DNA of 64,000 nucleotides from Cordylochernes scorpioides (Eukaryota > Arthropoda > Arachnida > Pseudoscorpiones > Chernetidae), in the NCBI GenBank assembly GCA_030710605.1, contig CP092863.1:139098994-139162993 (forward strand). The letters are read 5' to 3'. The position numbers were made by a program, and so were the translations under genes. The notes beneath the pieces were generated by a model that did not search any database, had not been told where the DNA came from, and saw only the letters and a list, made by a program, of their open reading frames with translations. This document shows positions 10,645 through 19,139 of this stretch, one piece after another. How positions within the stretch are numbered: position 1 is the first letter of the stretch; the number at the start of each line of letters is the position of its first letter.

Positions 10645-10803
10645 ACCAGCAACACCTGTATAGAACTGAGGAGGCCGGTGTACCTGGCCGTAGCTCTCCA
10701 GGCTGTGAACTACGACAACATTGTAGCCCTGATGTCTACAGTGAGGTTTGACATCCACGAGATCCTCTCCCAGCATTCACACTACGTAGACATCCTTCTT
10801 AGG
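10645..10803 (+). CDS. VPS50: VPS50 (syndetin) exon, third from last
   Basis: The 159-nt exon (53 codons, phase 0 at both ends) runs from TGTCCAG to AGG|GTAACT. It encodes TSNTCIELRRPVYLAVALQA through VDILLR. It matches the syndetin segment with ELRKPIY and MSxVxxDxxEIxSQHxxYVD. The codons are far richer in G+C than the flanking intron. An upstream ATG in this frame belongs to intron sequence and is not a start. Confidence 0.88.
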
Positions 10804-10917
10804 GTAACTTTGATTCTCTCTGTCTACGGCTCTGTAGTTTATACTAGACACATTCATCGAATCTCATCAGCTTCTTTTAGTTGAGAAATATTTGTGTGTG
10901 TGTAAAATAGGAAAACC

Positions 10918-11114
10918 CACTCATGGACAAAACTTAAGGAAGTTGTACCTTTTAGCATGTATATCGGGATTCAGACAATAACTCTGAAATATATTACAGT
11001 GACCTTTATTGAAGACACACGAGATAACCAACAAAATTGCCTCTCTTTCCTTAAAAAAAAAAAGGTGACCAGTGACATCAAAGACTTCACTTTCTTAAGT
11101 TTTGTCCATGATTG
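10918..11114 (+). mobile_element. MITE-1, simple copy
   Basis: A ~197-bp element running from CACTCATGGACAAAACTTAA to AAGTTTTGTCCATGATTG + TA. It contains one 109-bp unit plus the distal part with an A-run and GACATCAAAGACTTCAC. This is the unexpanded reference form of the array at 677-3519. Confidence 0.75.
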
Positions 11115-11260
11115 TATATATTTGTAACTTTTTAAATAAAAAGGAATATATACGATGTCAAAAATGATTCAAAAGGCAAAATAATTTTTTTTATCCAATA
11201 TATTCCATTTTATATATAGTTTTAAATATATGTGTGTGCATAAAATAGGGAAACTAAGTA

Positions 11261-12541
11261 CAGTAGAACCTCCCTGAGAAGACACTCTCGCTAGAGGACA
11301 TTTCTCTACAAAAAAAAAAAAAATAGTTTCCATCTCTAAAAATTACCTATTTTGCTATTTAGAAACTCTCTGGTGAAAGGACAGTTCTCCTTAAAGGGCA
11401 CTTTACCTCTGTAACTAGGTGTTGTCCTTTACAGAGAGATAGTTCTACTGTAGCAACTCTCTGGTAAGAGGACAACTCTCTCTAAAGGACACTTTGGCTC
11501 TGTAACTAGGTGTTGTCCTTTACAGAGAAGTAGTTCTACTGTAGCTGCTCTCTGGTAAGAGGACACCTCTCCCTAAAGGACACTTTGGCTCTGTAACTAG
11601 GTGTTGTCCTTTACAGAGAGGTAGTTCTACTGTAGCTGCTCTCTGGTAAGAGGACACCTCTCCCTAAAGGACACTTTGGCTCTGTAACAAGGTGCTGTCC
11701 TTTACAGATAGGTAGTTCTACTGTAGCTGTTCTCTGGTAAGAGGACACCTCTCCCTAAAGGACACTTTGGCTCTGTAACTAGGTGCTGTCCTTTACAGAG
11801 AGGTAGTTCTACTGTAGTTGCTTTCTGGTAAGAGGACACCTCTCCCTAAAGGACACTTTGGCTCTGTAACTAGGTGCTGTCCTTTACAGAGAGGTAGTTC
11901 TACTGTAGCTGCTCTCTGGTAAGAGGACACCTCTCCCTAAAGGACACTTTGGCTCTGTAACTAGGTGCTGTCCTTTACAGAGAGGTAGTTCTACTGTAGT
12001 TGCTCTCTGGTAAGAAGACACCTCTCTCTAAAGGACACTTTGGCTCTGTAACTAGGTGCTGTCCTTTACATAGAGGTAGTTCTACTGTAGTTGCTCTCTG
12101 GTAAGAGGACACCTCTCCCTAAAGGACACTTTGGCTCTGTAACTAGGTGCTGTCCTTTACAGAGAGGTAGTTTTACTGTAGCTGCTCTCTGGTAAGAGGA
12201 CACCTCTCCCTAAAGGACACTTTGGCTCTGTAACTAGGTGCTGTCCTTTACAGAGAGGTAATTCTACTGTAGCTAGTCTCTGGTAAGAGGACACCTCTCC
12301 CTAAAGGACACTTTGGCTCTGTAACTAGGTGCTGTCCTTTACAGAAAGGTAGTTCTACTGTAGTTGCTCTCTGGTGAGAAGACACCTCTCTCTAAAGGAC
12401 ACTTTGGCTCTGTAACTAGGTGCTGTCCTTTACAGAGAGGTAGTTCTACTGTAGTTGCTCTCTGGTAAGAAGACACCTCTCTCTAAAGGACACTTTGACT
12501 CTGTAACTAGGTGTCCTGGTGTTACAGGAAGGTTCTTACTG
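11261..12541 (+). repeat. MITE-2 internally expanded into ~13 tandem ~91-bp units
   Basis: The left end TA + CAGTAGAACCTCCCTGAGAA and the right end GGAAGGTTCTTACTG + TA are the inverted termini of a pogo-like MITE. Between them the distal part (CTCTCTGGTAAGAGGACACC ... GAGGTAGTTCTACTGTAG) is repeated about 13 times with 90-96% identity by eye. The duplicated part contains the right TIR itself, so each unit ends in a TIR-like TTCTACTGTA. It lies in the VPS50 intron. Confidence 0.85.
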
Positions 12542-12651
12542 TATAAGGAAAAATGTTCCTGTCAGATAACGATGTATTTTTGTACAAATTCTTGCAGCCC
12601 ACTCCATAGTTGAACTATCGGTGTACAAGAGAAGAGCATGTGTTGTGACAG

Positions 12652-12954
12652 GAGCTCCAGGTACTGAGCATGAGGCTGGAGGCAGTTAGCCCTCTACCTC
12701 CAGTGGTGTCTGGCCTGGTGTGGGAACACACCCAGCGCCTGGTCAGCCGCACCCTGGTGGAGGGATTCTCCAGTGCCAGACGCTGCACCCCAGAGGGCCG
12801 CGCACTGATGCAACTGGACTTCCAGCAGCTGCTCACCAAGTTGGAGCCCCTCGCTGGAGGCATGTCAGCACAGGACCGTGACCTGGTGGAAGCCTACATC
12901 AAGGCTTTCTACCTGCTGGAGCCTGGACTGGAGGACTTCATCCAGAACCGCAAG
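12652..12954 (+). CDS. VPS50: VPS50 (syndetin) exon, second from last
   Basis: The 303-nt exon (101 codons, phase 0) lies between TTGTGACAG and AAG|GTGAGT. It starts ELQVLSMRLEAVS and includes LVWEHTQRL, TLVEGFSSARRC, EGRALMQLDFQQ and VEAYIKAFYLLEPGLEDFI. These correspond, in order, to the most conserved part of the syndetin C-terminal domain (WEH, VEGxxxxKKC, EGRALMQLDFQQ, YIKAYYL). The MRLEA Met at 12,670 is internal, not a start. This is the strongest single piece of evidence for the gene. Confidence 0.92.
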
Positions 12955-13160
12955 GTGAGTGATGGGAACATAACACCTTATAGAAGAACATAAGGTAATA
13001 ATTCATTCATTACTTTTGTCTGAAGATGGTAACAACGCTGTTACCGAAATGTCACACACTATTTATTTATTTGGGTCTTATTACCTTGTGTTTATAATCT
13101 ATAATCCAAATTGTGCCTTATCACCTTATAGAAGAAGAAAGTTAGAAAAAGAGAAAGACC
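12955..13160 (+). repeat. VPS50 intron with repeat block shared with 5300-5395
   Basis: The segment 13,018-13,100 (GATGGTAACAACGCTGTTACCGAAATGTCA, then ACTATTTATTTATTTGG) repeats 5300-5395. No exon. Confidence 0.45.
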
Positions 13161-13440
13161 TCTTTGAAAATCCTGAGTTCAATTGATCCGGTTGATAGAC
13201 CTCAGCAAGGGTCCCTCTCCAGAGTACAGAGGAGCTGCATCTGTACTCATGTTAGAGTCGGCAGCAAAGGCTTCCATGTTAGGAACAGTCTCAAACTACA
13301 GTCTAAGTCAGACTGTGTGTGCCTGTATCATGGTGCCATGATCAATGAAAGCTGCACCCCTACACCCCATTCCATGAGATCAAGAACTTATGGAATTCGT
13401 GTAATCTTTACACAAAGGGATAAGAAACAACAACAGAAGA
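13160..13440 (-). repeat. Old family F copy followed by family G tail fragment
   Basis: Bases 13,165-13,330 are a decayed version of family F (compare 17,195-17,470: CTGATAGTACCCTGTAAGGG and GTACTCCATGTTAGGAGC). Bases 13,370-13,430 are the family G tail in + orientation (TGGAATTCGTGTAATCTTTA, then GGATAAGAAACAACA). The long + frame across it is not an exon. Confidence 0.5.
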
Positions 13441-13718
13441 AACACATGTCGCGAGGATGTGTGGGAGGATGAAAATGTACGTGCGTGGTGGATGATACGT
13501 GCTGGTTGAATGATATCTCGAGACTTCAAATTAAATTTAATAAATTCGTGAACTATTGTGTTATATATAGAAGAGTGTCTAAATTGTATTTATTATTAAG
13601 TTGTTAACGTGATAAACCTGTTGAAGGACTGACAAGTCCAAAAACTTGAAAATAAAAAGTTGCACAAGAAACTTAGTCTTGGAAGCTTCATTTATTTTTT
13701 AATATTATAGGAAATCTG

Positions 13719-13945
13719 GTCACCTGCGCCCTCTAGTCTATAAAGAGGGAGCCAAAAGCTTCCCCATGTGCACTAGGTGCAAAACCGAAGAGGCCACTCC
13801 CCAACATATACTAAATGGTATTGGAAAGGACAAGAGATCCCTGTACAGAGAACCAAGAAGAGTTCTTGAACTTCTTTATGAGCACGACCTCCAAGATCTT
13901 GTCTAATTTAGACTAATAAAAGGATAAGGCAAAAAAAAATAATAA
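13719..13945 (+). mobile_element. Non-LTR retrotransposon C-terminus and 3' tail
   Basis: The + strand reads GHLRPLVYKEGAKSFPMCTR, then CKTEEATPQHIL, then a terminus VLELLYEHDLQDLV and stop. CxxC followed by HIL is the zinc-knuckle tail of I-superfamily elements. AATAAAAGGATAAGGC plus an A-run completes the 3' end. Only the terminal ~60 codons remain. It sits inside the last VPS50 intron, sense to the gene. Confidence 0.65.
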
Positions 13946-14065
13946 TATTATAAATCAGGGAAGAACGTTTATTTATAAACTATATGTGTTGAAAAATAAG
14001 GGGTGTTCCATAGAAGTTATGGATCCTATTTCTGTAGTTGAACCATCGCTGCCATGGTGTGGAAG

Positions 14066-14173
14066 CAGGAGTACAGCTCCAAGCAGCTCACCAGCCTGGT
14101 CCTCTCGGTCTCCCAGCTCAACAAGAAAGGTCGGCAGAGACTCCTGTCCCTCATAGAAGACCGCAGTAGGTGA
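14066..14173 (+). CDS. VPS50: VPS50 (syndetin) last coding exon with stop
   Basis: It encodes QEYSSKQLTSLVLSVSQLNK, then KGRQRLLSLIEDRSR and TGA at 14,171-14,173. EYSxKQL, NKKxRQxLL and a short basic end are the known C-terminus of syndetin. The acceptor is AAGCAG, a tandem NAGNAG site, so use of the second AG (exon start 14,069) would drop one Gln. The polypyrimidine tract is weak. With this exon the window holds about 280 C-terminal residues of a protein that is ~960 residues in vertebrates. Confidence 0.88.
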   Translation, partial: QEYSSKQLTSLVLSVSQLNKKGRQRLLSLIEDRSR

Positions 14174-14228
14174 CATAGCGCAGCGCGGTGTACATAGCTT
14201 CCTTATATCTACATTCCTCCTGATTTTA

Positions 14229-14234
14229 AATAAA
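14229..14234 (+). terminator. Candidate VPS50 poly(A) signal
   Basis: AATAAA lies 56 bp after the VPS50 stop and is followed by a T/G-rich stretch. The downstream MITE-2 begins 65 bp later. The 3' UTR would be very short. Confidence 0.55.
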
Positions 14235-14298
14235 CTATTGTTTGTTACATATCTGCTGCTTCTCTTCTTCCACCACCACCCTTTATTTCCTTTTATTA

Positions 14299-15453
14299 CA
14301 GTAGAACATACTACATGAGAGGACACTCATGCTAGAGGACACCTCTCTTTAAAGGACAGTTTTCATTTGAAAACTTACCATTTTTTACAATTTAGTAACT
14401 GTCTAGTAAGAGGACATCTTTCCCTAAAGGACACTTTGTCTCTGTAACTAGGTGTTGTCCTTTACAGAGAGGTAGTTCTACTGTAGAAACTCTCTGGTAA
14501 GAAGACACATCTTACCCTAAAGGACACTTTGGCTCTGTAACTAGGTGTTGTCCTTTACAGAGAGGTAGTTCTACTGTAGCAACTCTCTGGTAAGAGGACA
14601 CCACTCCCTAAAGGACACTTTGGTTCTGTAACTAGGTGTTGTCCTTTACAGAGAGGTAGTTCTACTGTAGCAACTCTCTGGTAAGAGGACACCTCTCCCT
14701 AAAGGACACTTTGGCTCTGTAACTAGGTGTTGTCCTTTACAGAGAGGTAGTTCTACTGTAGCAACTCTCTGGTAAGAGGACACCACTCCCTAAAGGACAC
14801 TTTGGTTCTGTAACTAGGTGTTGTCCTTTACAGAGAGGTAGTTCTACTCTAGCAACTCTCTGGTAAGGGGACATCTCTCCCTAAAGGACACTTTGGCTCT
14901 ATAACTTGTTTTGTTCTTTACAGAGAGGTAGTTCTACTGTAGCAACTCTCCGGTAAGAGCACACATCTTACCCTAAAGGACACTTTGGTTCTATAAGCAA
15001 CTCTCTGGTAAGAGGACACATCTTACCCTAAAGGACACTTTGGTTCTATAATTAGGTTTTGTCCTTTACAGAGAGTTAGTTCTACTGTAGCAACTCTCTG
15101 GTAAGAGGACTCCTCTCCCTAAAGGACACTTTGGCTCTGTAACTAGGTGTTGTCCTTCACAGAGAGGTAGTTCTACTGTAGCAACTCTCCGGTAAGAGGA
15201 CACATCTTACCCTAAAGGGCACTTTGGTTCTATAACTAGGTCTTGTCCTTTACAGAGAGGTAGTTCTACTGTAGCAACTCTCTGGTAAGAGGACATCTCT
15301 CCCTAAAGGACACTTTGGCTCTATAACAAGGTGTTGTCCTTTACAGAGAGGTAGTTCTATTGTAGTTGCTCTCTGGTAAGAGGACATATTTCCCTAAAGG
15401 ACACTTTGGCTCTGTAACTAGGTGTTGTCCTTTACAGAGAGGTAGTTCTACTG
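14299..15453 (+). repeat. MITE-2 internally expanded, second array (~12 units)
   Basis: The left end TA + CAGTAGAACATACTACATGA and right end GGTAGTTCTACTG flank about 12 units of ~91 bp like those at 11,261-12,541. Variants such as 'CACATCTTACCCTAAAGG' and a short unit near 14,995 distinguish it from the first array, so the two expanded separately or diverged. It lies just downstream of VPS50. Confidence 0.82.
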
Positions 15454-15469
15454 TTATCTTAGTTAATAT

Positions 15470-15810
15470 ACAGTAAAGCCCTGCTTAAACGAACCTGAGA
15501 TATAGTGAATATTCCCTTAAAACGACCCTGAAATAATCCCCATTTTTATATTTTATGATACAGGGAACTATGTCTATAACAAACCATTTTGAAAGAATCA
15601 GGGGCCATTGAAGCAATTTTTATCTTAAAGAATAGGTGTCCAATTTAGGGGATTCGATCCCGGGTCTTAGCTATCGAAAATCAATGGTTTATTCCACCCT
15701 TGCCAAGTTTTAAATGATACAAGTGGAAGTTTTTATAAATGTGATTGAATTTATCCTTGAATGCATCTCTTTTAGCCTCTATTCAGTTTCAAAGTTTACA
15801 TATAAAAATG
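15470..15810. repeat. Pogo-like TIR fragment, then an old SINE-like remnant
   Basis: TACAGTAAAGCCCTGCTTAA at 15,470 has the form of a pogo/Tigger left end, but I found no matching right end. Bases 15,595-15,715 resemble a decayed SINE-1 head and body on the - strand (GGGGATTCGATCCCGGGTCT). Confidence 0.4.
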
Positions 15811-15814
15811 GGAA

Positions 15815-16215
15815 TTAGTGGAAGGGTGATCTAAACCGTTGGTTTTCGACCGCTACGACCCGGTAACGATTCCCACATTGGGCACTTTTTTCTAATAATA
15901 AAAAAAAAAAAATGTTCCAATGGCTCCGATTCTTGCAACAGTAAAACCCCACCAGCGAGTGCAAGTAACCAAATGGGGTTTTGGCACATTCGTAAATGCA
16001 AAAGTCAAATTTCTTTTCACATGTGATGAACATACAGTAAAAGCACTGTTAACTACCCACCATGATTATCATTGCCTGTATCACGTGTACATTTGTAAGT
16101 GCAAAAGTCGAACAGTTTTTCACATGTGTAGACATGTGGTGCATTTACAGTAGAGGCAGTCGCTAACTACCCATGATTATCATGGCCTGTAACAAGTGTA
16201 CTTGGGATACATTTT
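15815..16215 (+). mobile_element. SINE-1 with partly duplicated 3' half
   Basis: A full head and body are followed by CCATGATTATCATTGCCTGT. A second copy of the distal half then starts at ACATTTGTAAGTGCAAAAGT (16,089) and runs to CATGATTATCATGGCCTG. The 3' half is thus present twice in tandem. Confidence 0.7.
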
Positions 16216-16477
16216 AAAAACGTATAAAAATCTAGGGAATAGCTGAATTCTATCAAGAAGGGGTCCACAGATGGAGGAAAGAAGTCCATCAGATAGGTTA
16301 GTTAATTGCCAATATTGACGTATTAGGTTTGGTCAAGAAGTGCCTCCTAATAAAACAATAAAATGATTTAAAAAATACTTTCATTCTGAAAAAGATTTTT
16401 AAAAAAGTTTTGTGACTTTTCATATCAATAGATTATAATTACTCGTCTTTTAACACTCATTTGCACAACTTAAAAAA

Positions 16478-16885
16478 AAATATTATCCCTAGTATACGTG
16501 GTACAGGCCATGATAATCATGGTGGGTAGAAGGCGACTGCTTTTACTGTAAGTGCACCACATGTCTATACATGTGAAAAGCAGTTCGACTTTTGCACTTA
16601 CAAATGTACTTGTGGCACAGGCCATGATAATCATGGTGGTTTGTTCGCGATTGCATTTACTGTAAGTGCACCACATGTCTATACATGTGAAAAGTAATAC
16701 GACTTTTGCACTTAAAAATGTGTCAAAGCCCCGTTTGGTTACTTGCACTCCCTGGTAGGGTTGGACTTTTGCAAGAAATCGGGGGCCATTGGAGCATTTT
16801 TTTAAATCAGAAAAAGTGCCCAATGCGGGATTCGATTCCGGGTCGTAGCAGTCGAAAAACAACGGTTTAGACCATCCTTCCACCG
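16478..16885 (-). mobile_element. SINE-1 with partly duplicated 3' half
   Basis: Inverted SINE-1. From the left, the tail, palindrome and hairpin occur once to ACTTACAAATGTAC (16,616). They are then repeated (ACAGGCCATGATAATCATGG to the body), and the tRNA-like head ends at GACCATCCTTCCACCGACCC. It shows the same 3'-half duplication as 15,815-16,215. Confidence 0.72.
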
Positions 16886-16899
16886 ACCCCCCCCTTTGC

Positions 16900-17190
16900 A
16901 CAACTTGAAGCTATGTTTATTGTTACCGTAGTTAAGAATAGTTATATCAAATACGCCATTTGCTTATCAATATTATTTTTAAAAAGATATCTGGGATCAT
17001 TCCAATATCCATAAAAATGTAAAAAAAGTCACAGAAGAAGATCGTAAAAGAGAGAAAGAACAACAACAGGTTGTGAAACACTGTAGATGACGACAGCGAT
17101 GTCCAAATGTGACAAACATCAACCTTTGTCACATAGCTCGACCTACTGTGTTTACTGATTCCCTTCATCCTTTCTTCACCAACATTCCCT
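16900..17190. other. Stretch with no recognised feature
   Basis: No shared repeat and no convincing coding frame. Confidence 0.35.
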
Positions 17191-17565
17191 CAAATCAGAA
17201 ATGTAACAACTCCGCCTTTGCCGGTCCCAAGCCCGGATGAAAAAGGAAGAGGGGGAGCAGTAACAAGCTTGCTAAAAAACCTGGGCTCAACTGGCCCGGC
17301 TGATAGTACCCTGTAAGGGCTCCAGGGATACAAGATGAGCAGTGTTTGTACTCCATGTTAGGAGCAGTTGCACATGGCATCTGTTCCTCATGTCAGAGGC
17401 GGCCATTTCTTTTAGAGCTAAGTCGGCCTGCCACTGAGTAGTGCTCCCAGTCTTAATGACAAAGGCAGACATATTCTACTTCACAGTAATGATGGTTGTC
17501 AAACAGACACCATCAAGGGTCACAACTTGATACCCTAATATGTTTGAGTGGAGATAAGGAAGAAG
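17190..17565 (-). repeat. Family F element (protein-like retrotransposon 3' end)
   Basis: The - strand encodes an interrupted frame with SAFVIKTGSTTQWQADLAL, WSTNTA and GTISRAS. It is shared with 59,108-59,410 (-) and 59,880-60,185 (+). All copies include CCGGTCCCAAGCCCGGATGA at the tail side and end near GAGTGGAGATAAGRAAGAAG. Repetition plus shared frame suggests a non-LTR 3' end; the clade is not recognised. Confidence 0.55.
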
Positions 17566-17634
17566 AAGAAATGTAACAGTGGGTCACCGAAATGTCATCA
17601 ACTATCACCCACATCAAGACTTCAGGAATATATA

Positions 17635-17810
17635 CAGTAGAACCTCAACGAGAGGACACTCCCACTAGAGAACACCTCTCTACAAAGACAGTTTTTATTG
17701 TCAAAATGACAATATTTTTACTATTTAGCAATTCTCCGGTAAGAGGACATCTCTCCCTAAAGGGCACTTTGACTCTGCAACTAACTGTCCTTTACAGGGA
17801 GGTTTTACTG
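17635..17810 (+). mobile_element. MITE-2, single copy
   Basis: TA + CAGTAGAACCTCAACGAGAG to GGGAGGTTTTACTG + TA. The ~176-bp unexpanded form. Confidence 0.75.
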
Positions 17811-17816
17811 TACATA

Positions 17817-17979
17817 CAGTTAAACCTGTCTTGAGACTCACCAAAATAGGGGGCTATAGAGAGGGGGTGCTATAGATAGGTCATTTTTAATGTAAATCGC
17901 ATCGTACTACGTATTTAAAATCGGGCGCTATTTAGAGGAAGACGCTATTTAGAGGAGGCGCTATAGACAGGTTTAACTG
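17817..17979 (+). mobile_element. MITE-3 (pogo-like TIR family)
   Basis: CAGTTAAACCTGTCTTGAGA at the left is matched by CTATAGACAGGTTTAACTG at the right, about 163 bp apart, with TA upstream. It begins 6 bp after the preceding MITE-2. A second copy is at 61,717-61,893. Confidence 0.75.
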
Positions 17980-18014
17980 TTTATATAAATCAGTAACGCG
18001 CCATCTATATATAG

Positions 18015-18180
18015 AAAAATAAAACATTAAGAACGCAAATGTTTCTTTCACACATAAATCAAACTTCTACTCTCCTTGCTGCGATGGAAAAATATTTGTA
18101 AGTCTTGGCTCATCAGTGGCGAACCCTCCCAGCGGTTTCGCTAATTTAATCTACCAGACCGCTTCTTTATAAATAAATAT
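18015..18180 (+). mobile_element. MITE-4, 5' part
   Basis: Contains the left end (ACGCAAATGTTTCTTTCACA) and body (CCTTGCTGCGATGGAAAAAT, CTCATCAGTGGCGAACCCTC, AATCTACCAGACCGCTTCTT). It is truncated before the TACTGTATTGG block. The full form is at 62,967-63,324. Confidence 0.7.
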
Positions 18181-18284
18181 ATAAATATAACCTTTCCATA
18201 TATTTTAAAAAAGGCGACAGTAGATCGCCGAAACGTCAAGGACAACAATACACTTATGAAAAAAAAAAAAAAAAAGGTTGATGA

Positions 18285-18960
18285 AGTCATAAAACAACAA
18301 CAACAACAACTGCTTTATTAGGATATTTACGCCCTGTAAGGACTCGCCATACATCATTTTCAAGGAGAAAGGGGGGGAGAAGGGAAAATGAAAAGGAAAT
18401 CAAAGTATTCAACATAACTATACAAATTAACTATAGAAGGAAATTGTTCTGTAATTTTAGTTCTTAGAGATTACCTTGTTCTCTAACGCTTTATGAAAAT
18501 TAAACAATTCTATCGCTATATATTTTTTCGAACATTATTCTGATTAGCTGAACTGGGTTCACGTAGACTTGGATAATGTTCTTAAAGATCTTATTCCGTT
18601 CCTCGTTAACAATAGTGCATTCAGAAATGTAGTGAGTAATTTATTCTATGCTTTCAGTTTTCAGAATTTACAAATTACATCTTCCTTTTTAATTATTTGA
18701 ATGTGACTTTCTCTTAGTAAAGTCGAAGTGATTCTTGTTTGGGTAATGTAATCTTTTATGTCTAATGATAGGTTCCAGGATAAAAATTGTTCGGGTATTA
18801 AATACTTATATAATAATATATAATTTGAATATAATCTTTTATGATCCATTTTTGCTAAGTCCTGCTGAATTGTTAGATGAAGTCTAAAACTTGAATTGAT
18901 CAAAATGAAATTTACAATTATAGTAATTCTCAATATTTATATTTTTATCAGCCATTTAAT
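18285..18960 (-). mobile_element. Non-LTR retrotransposon C-terminal region and (GTT)n tail
   Basis: The - strand reads about 90 residues from 18,933 to 18,661 (including LHLTIQQDLAK and a cysteine near its end). After one stop it continues with ITHYISECTIVNEERNKIF, a retrotransposon-like 'HYLxEC' tail. The 3' end reads AATAAAGCA(GTT)n on -, at about 18,295-18,312. 5'-truncated and broken. Confidence 0.55.
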
Positions 18961-18973
18961 AACATCAACAAGA

Positions 18974-19132
18974 ATCCAGGGTTAAGTTTCTTGCACCATT
19001 TTTATTTCTCTAGCTTACGGGCTAACACATGTCCTTCAACAGAAGCACATGGAAGTATAACTTCCAGCTAAATATACACGCTGAAGGGCATGTTAGCCCG
19101 AAAGCTATAGTGCAAGAAACTTAGCCCTGGAT
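18974..19132. repeat. Foldback element (159 bp palindromic)
   Basis: The left arm ATCCAGGGTTAAGTTTCTTG is complementary to CAAGAAACTTAGCCCTGGAT at the right. Inner arms also pair (CTTACGGGCTAACACATG / CATGTTAGCCCGAAAG). Fragments of the arm recur at about 13,660 and 23,900, so it is a dispersed family. Confidence 0.7.
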
Positions 19133-19139
19133 TACTTGT

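Noticed and set aside
13164-13472. 102-codon + ORF in the last VPS50 intron
   Set aside because: It crosses decayed copies of families F and G; composition and repeat content argue against an exon.
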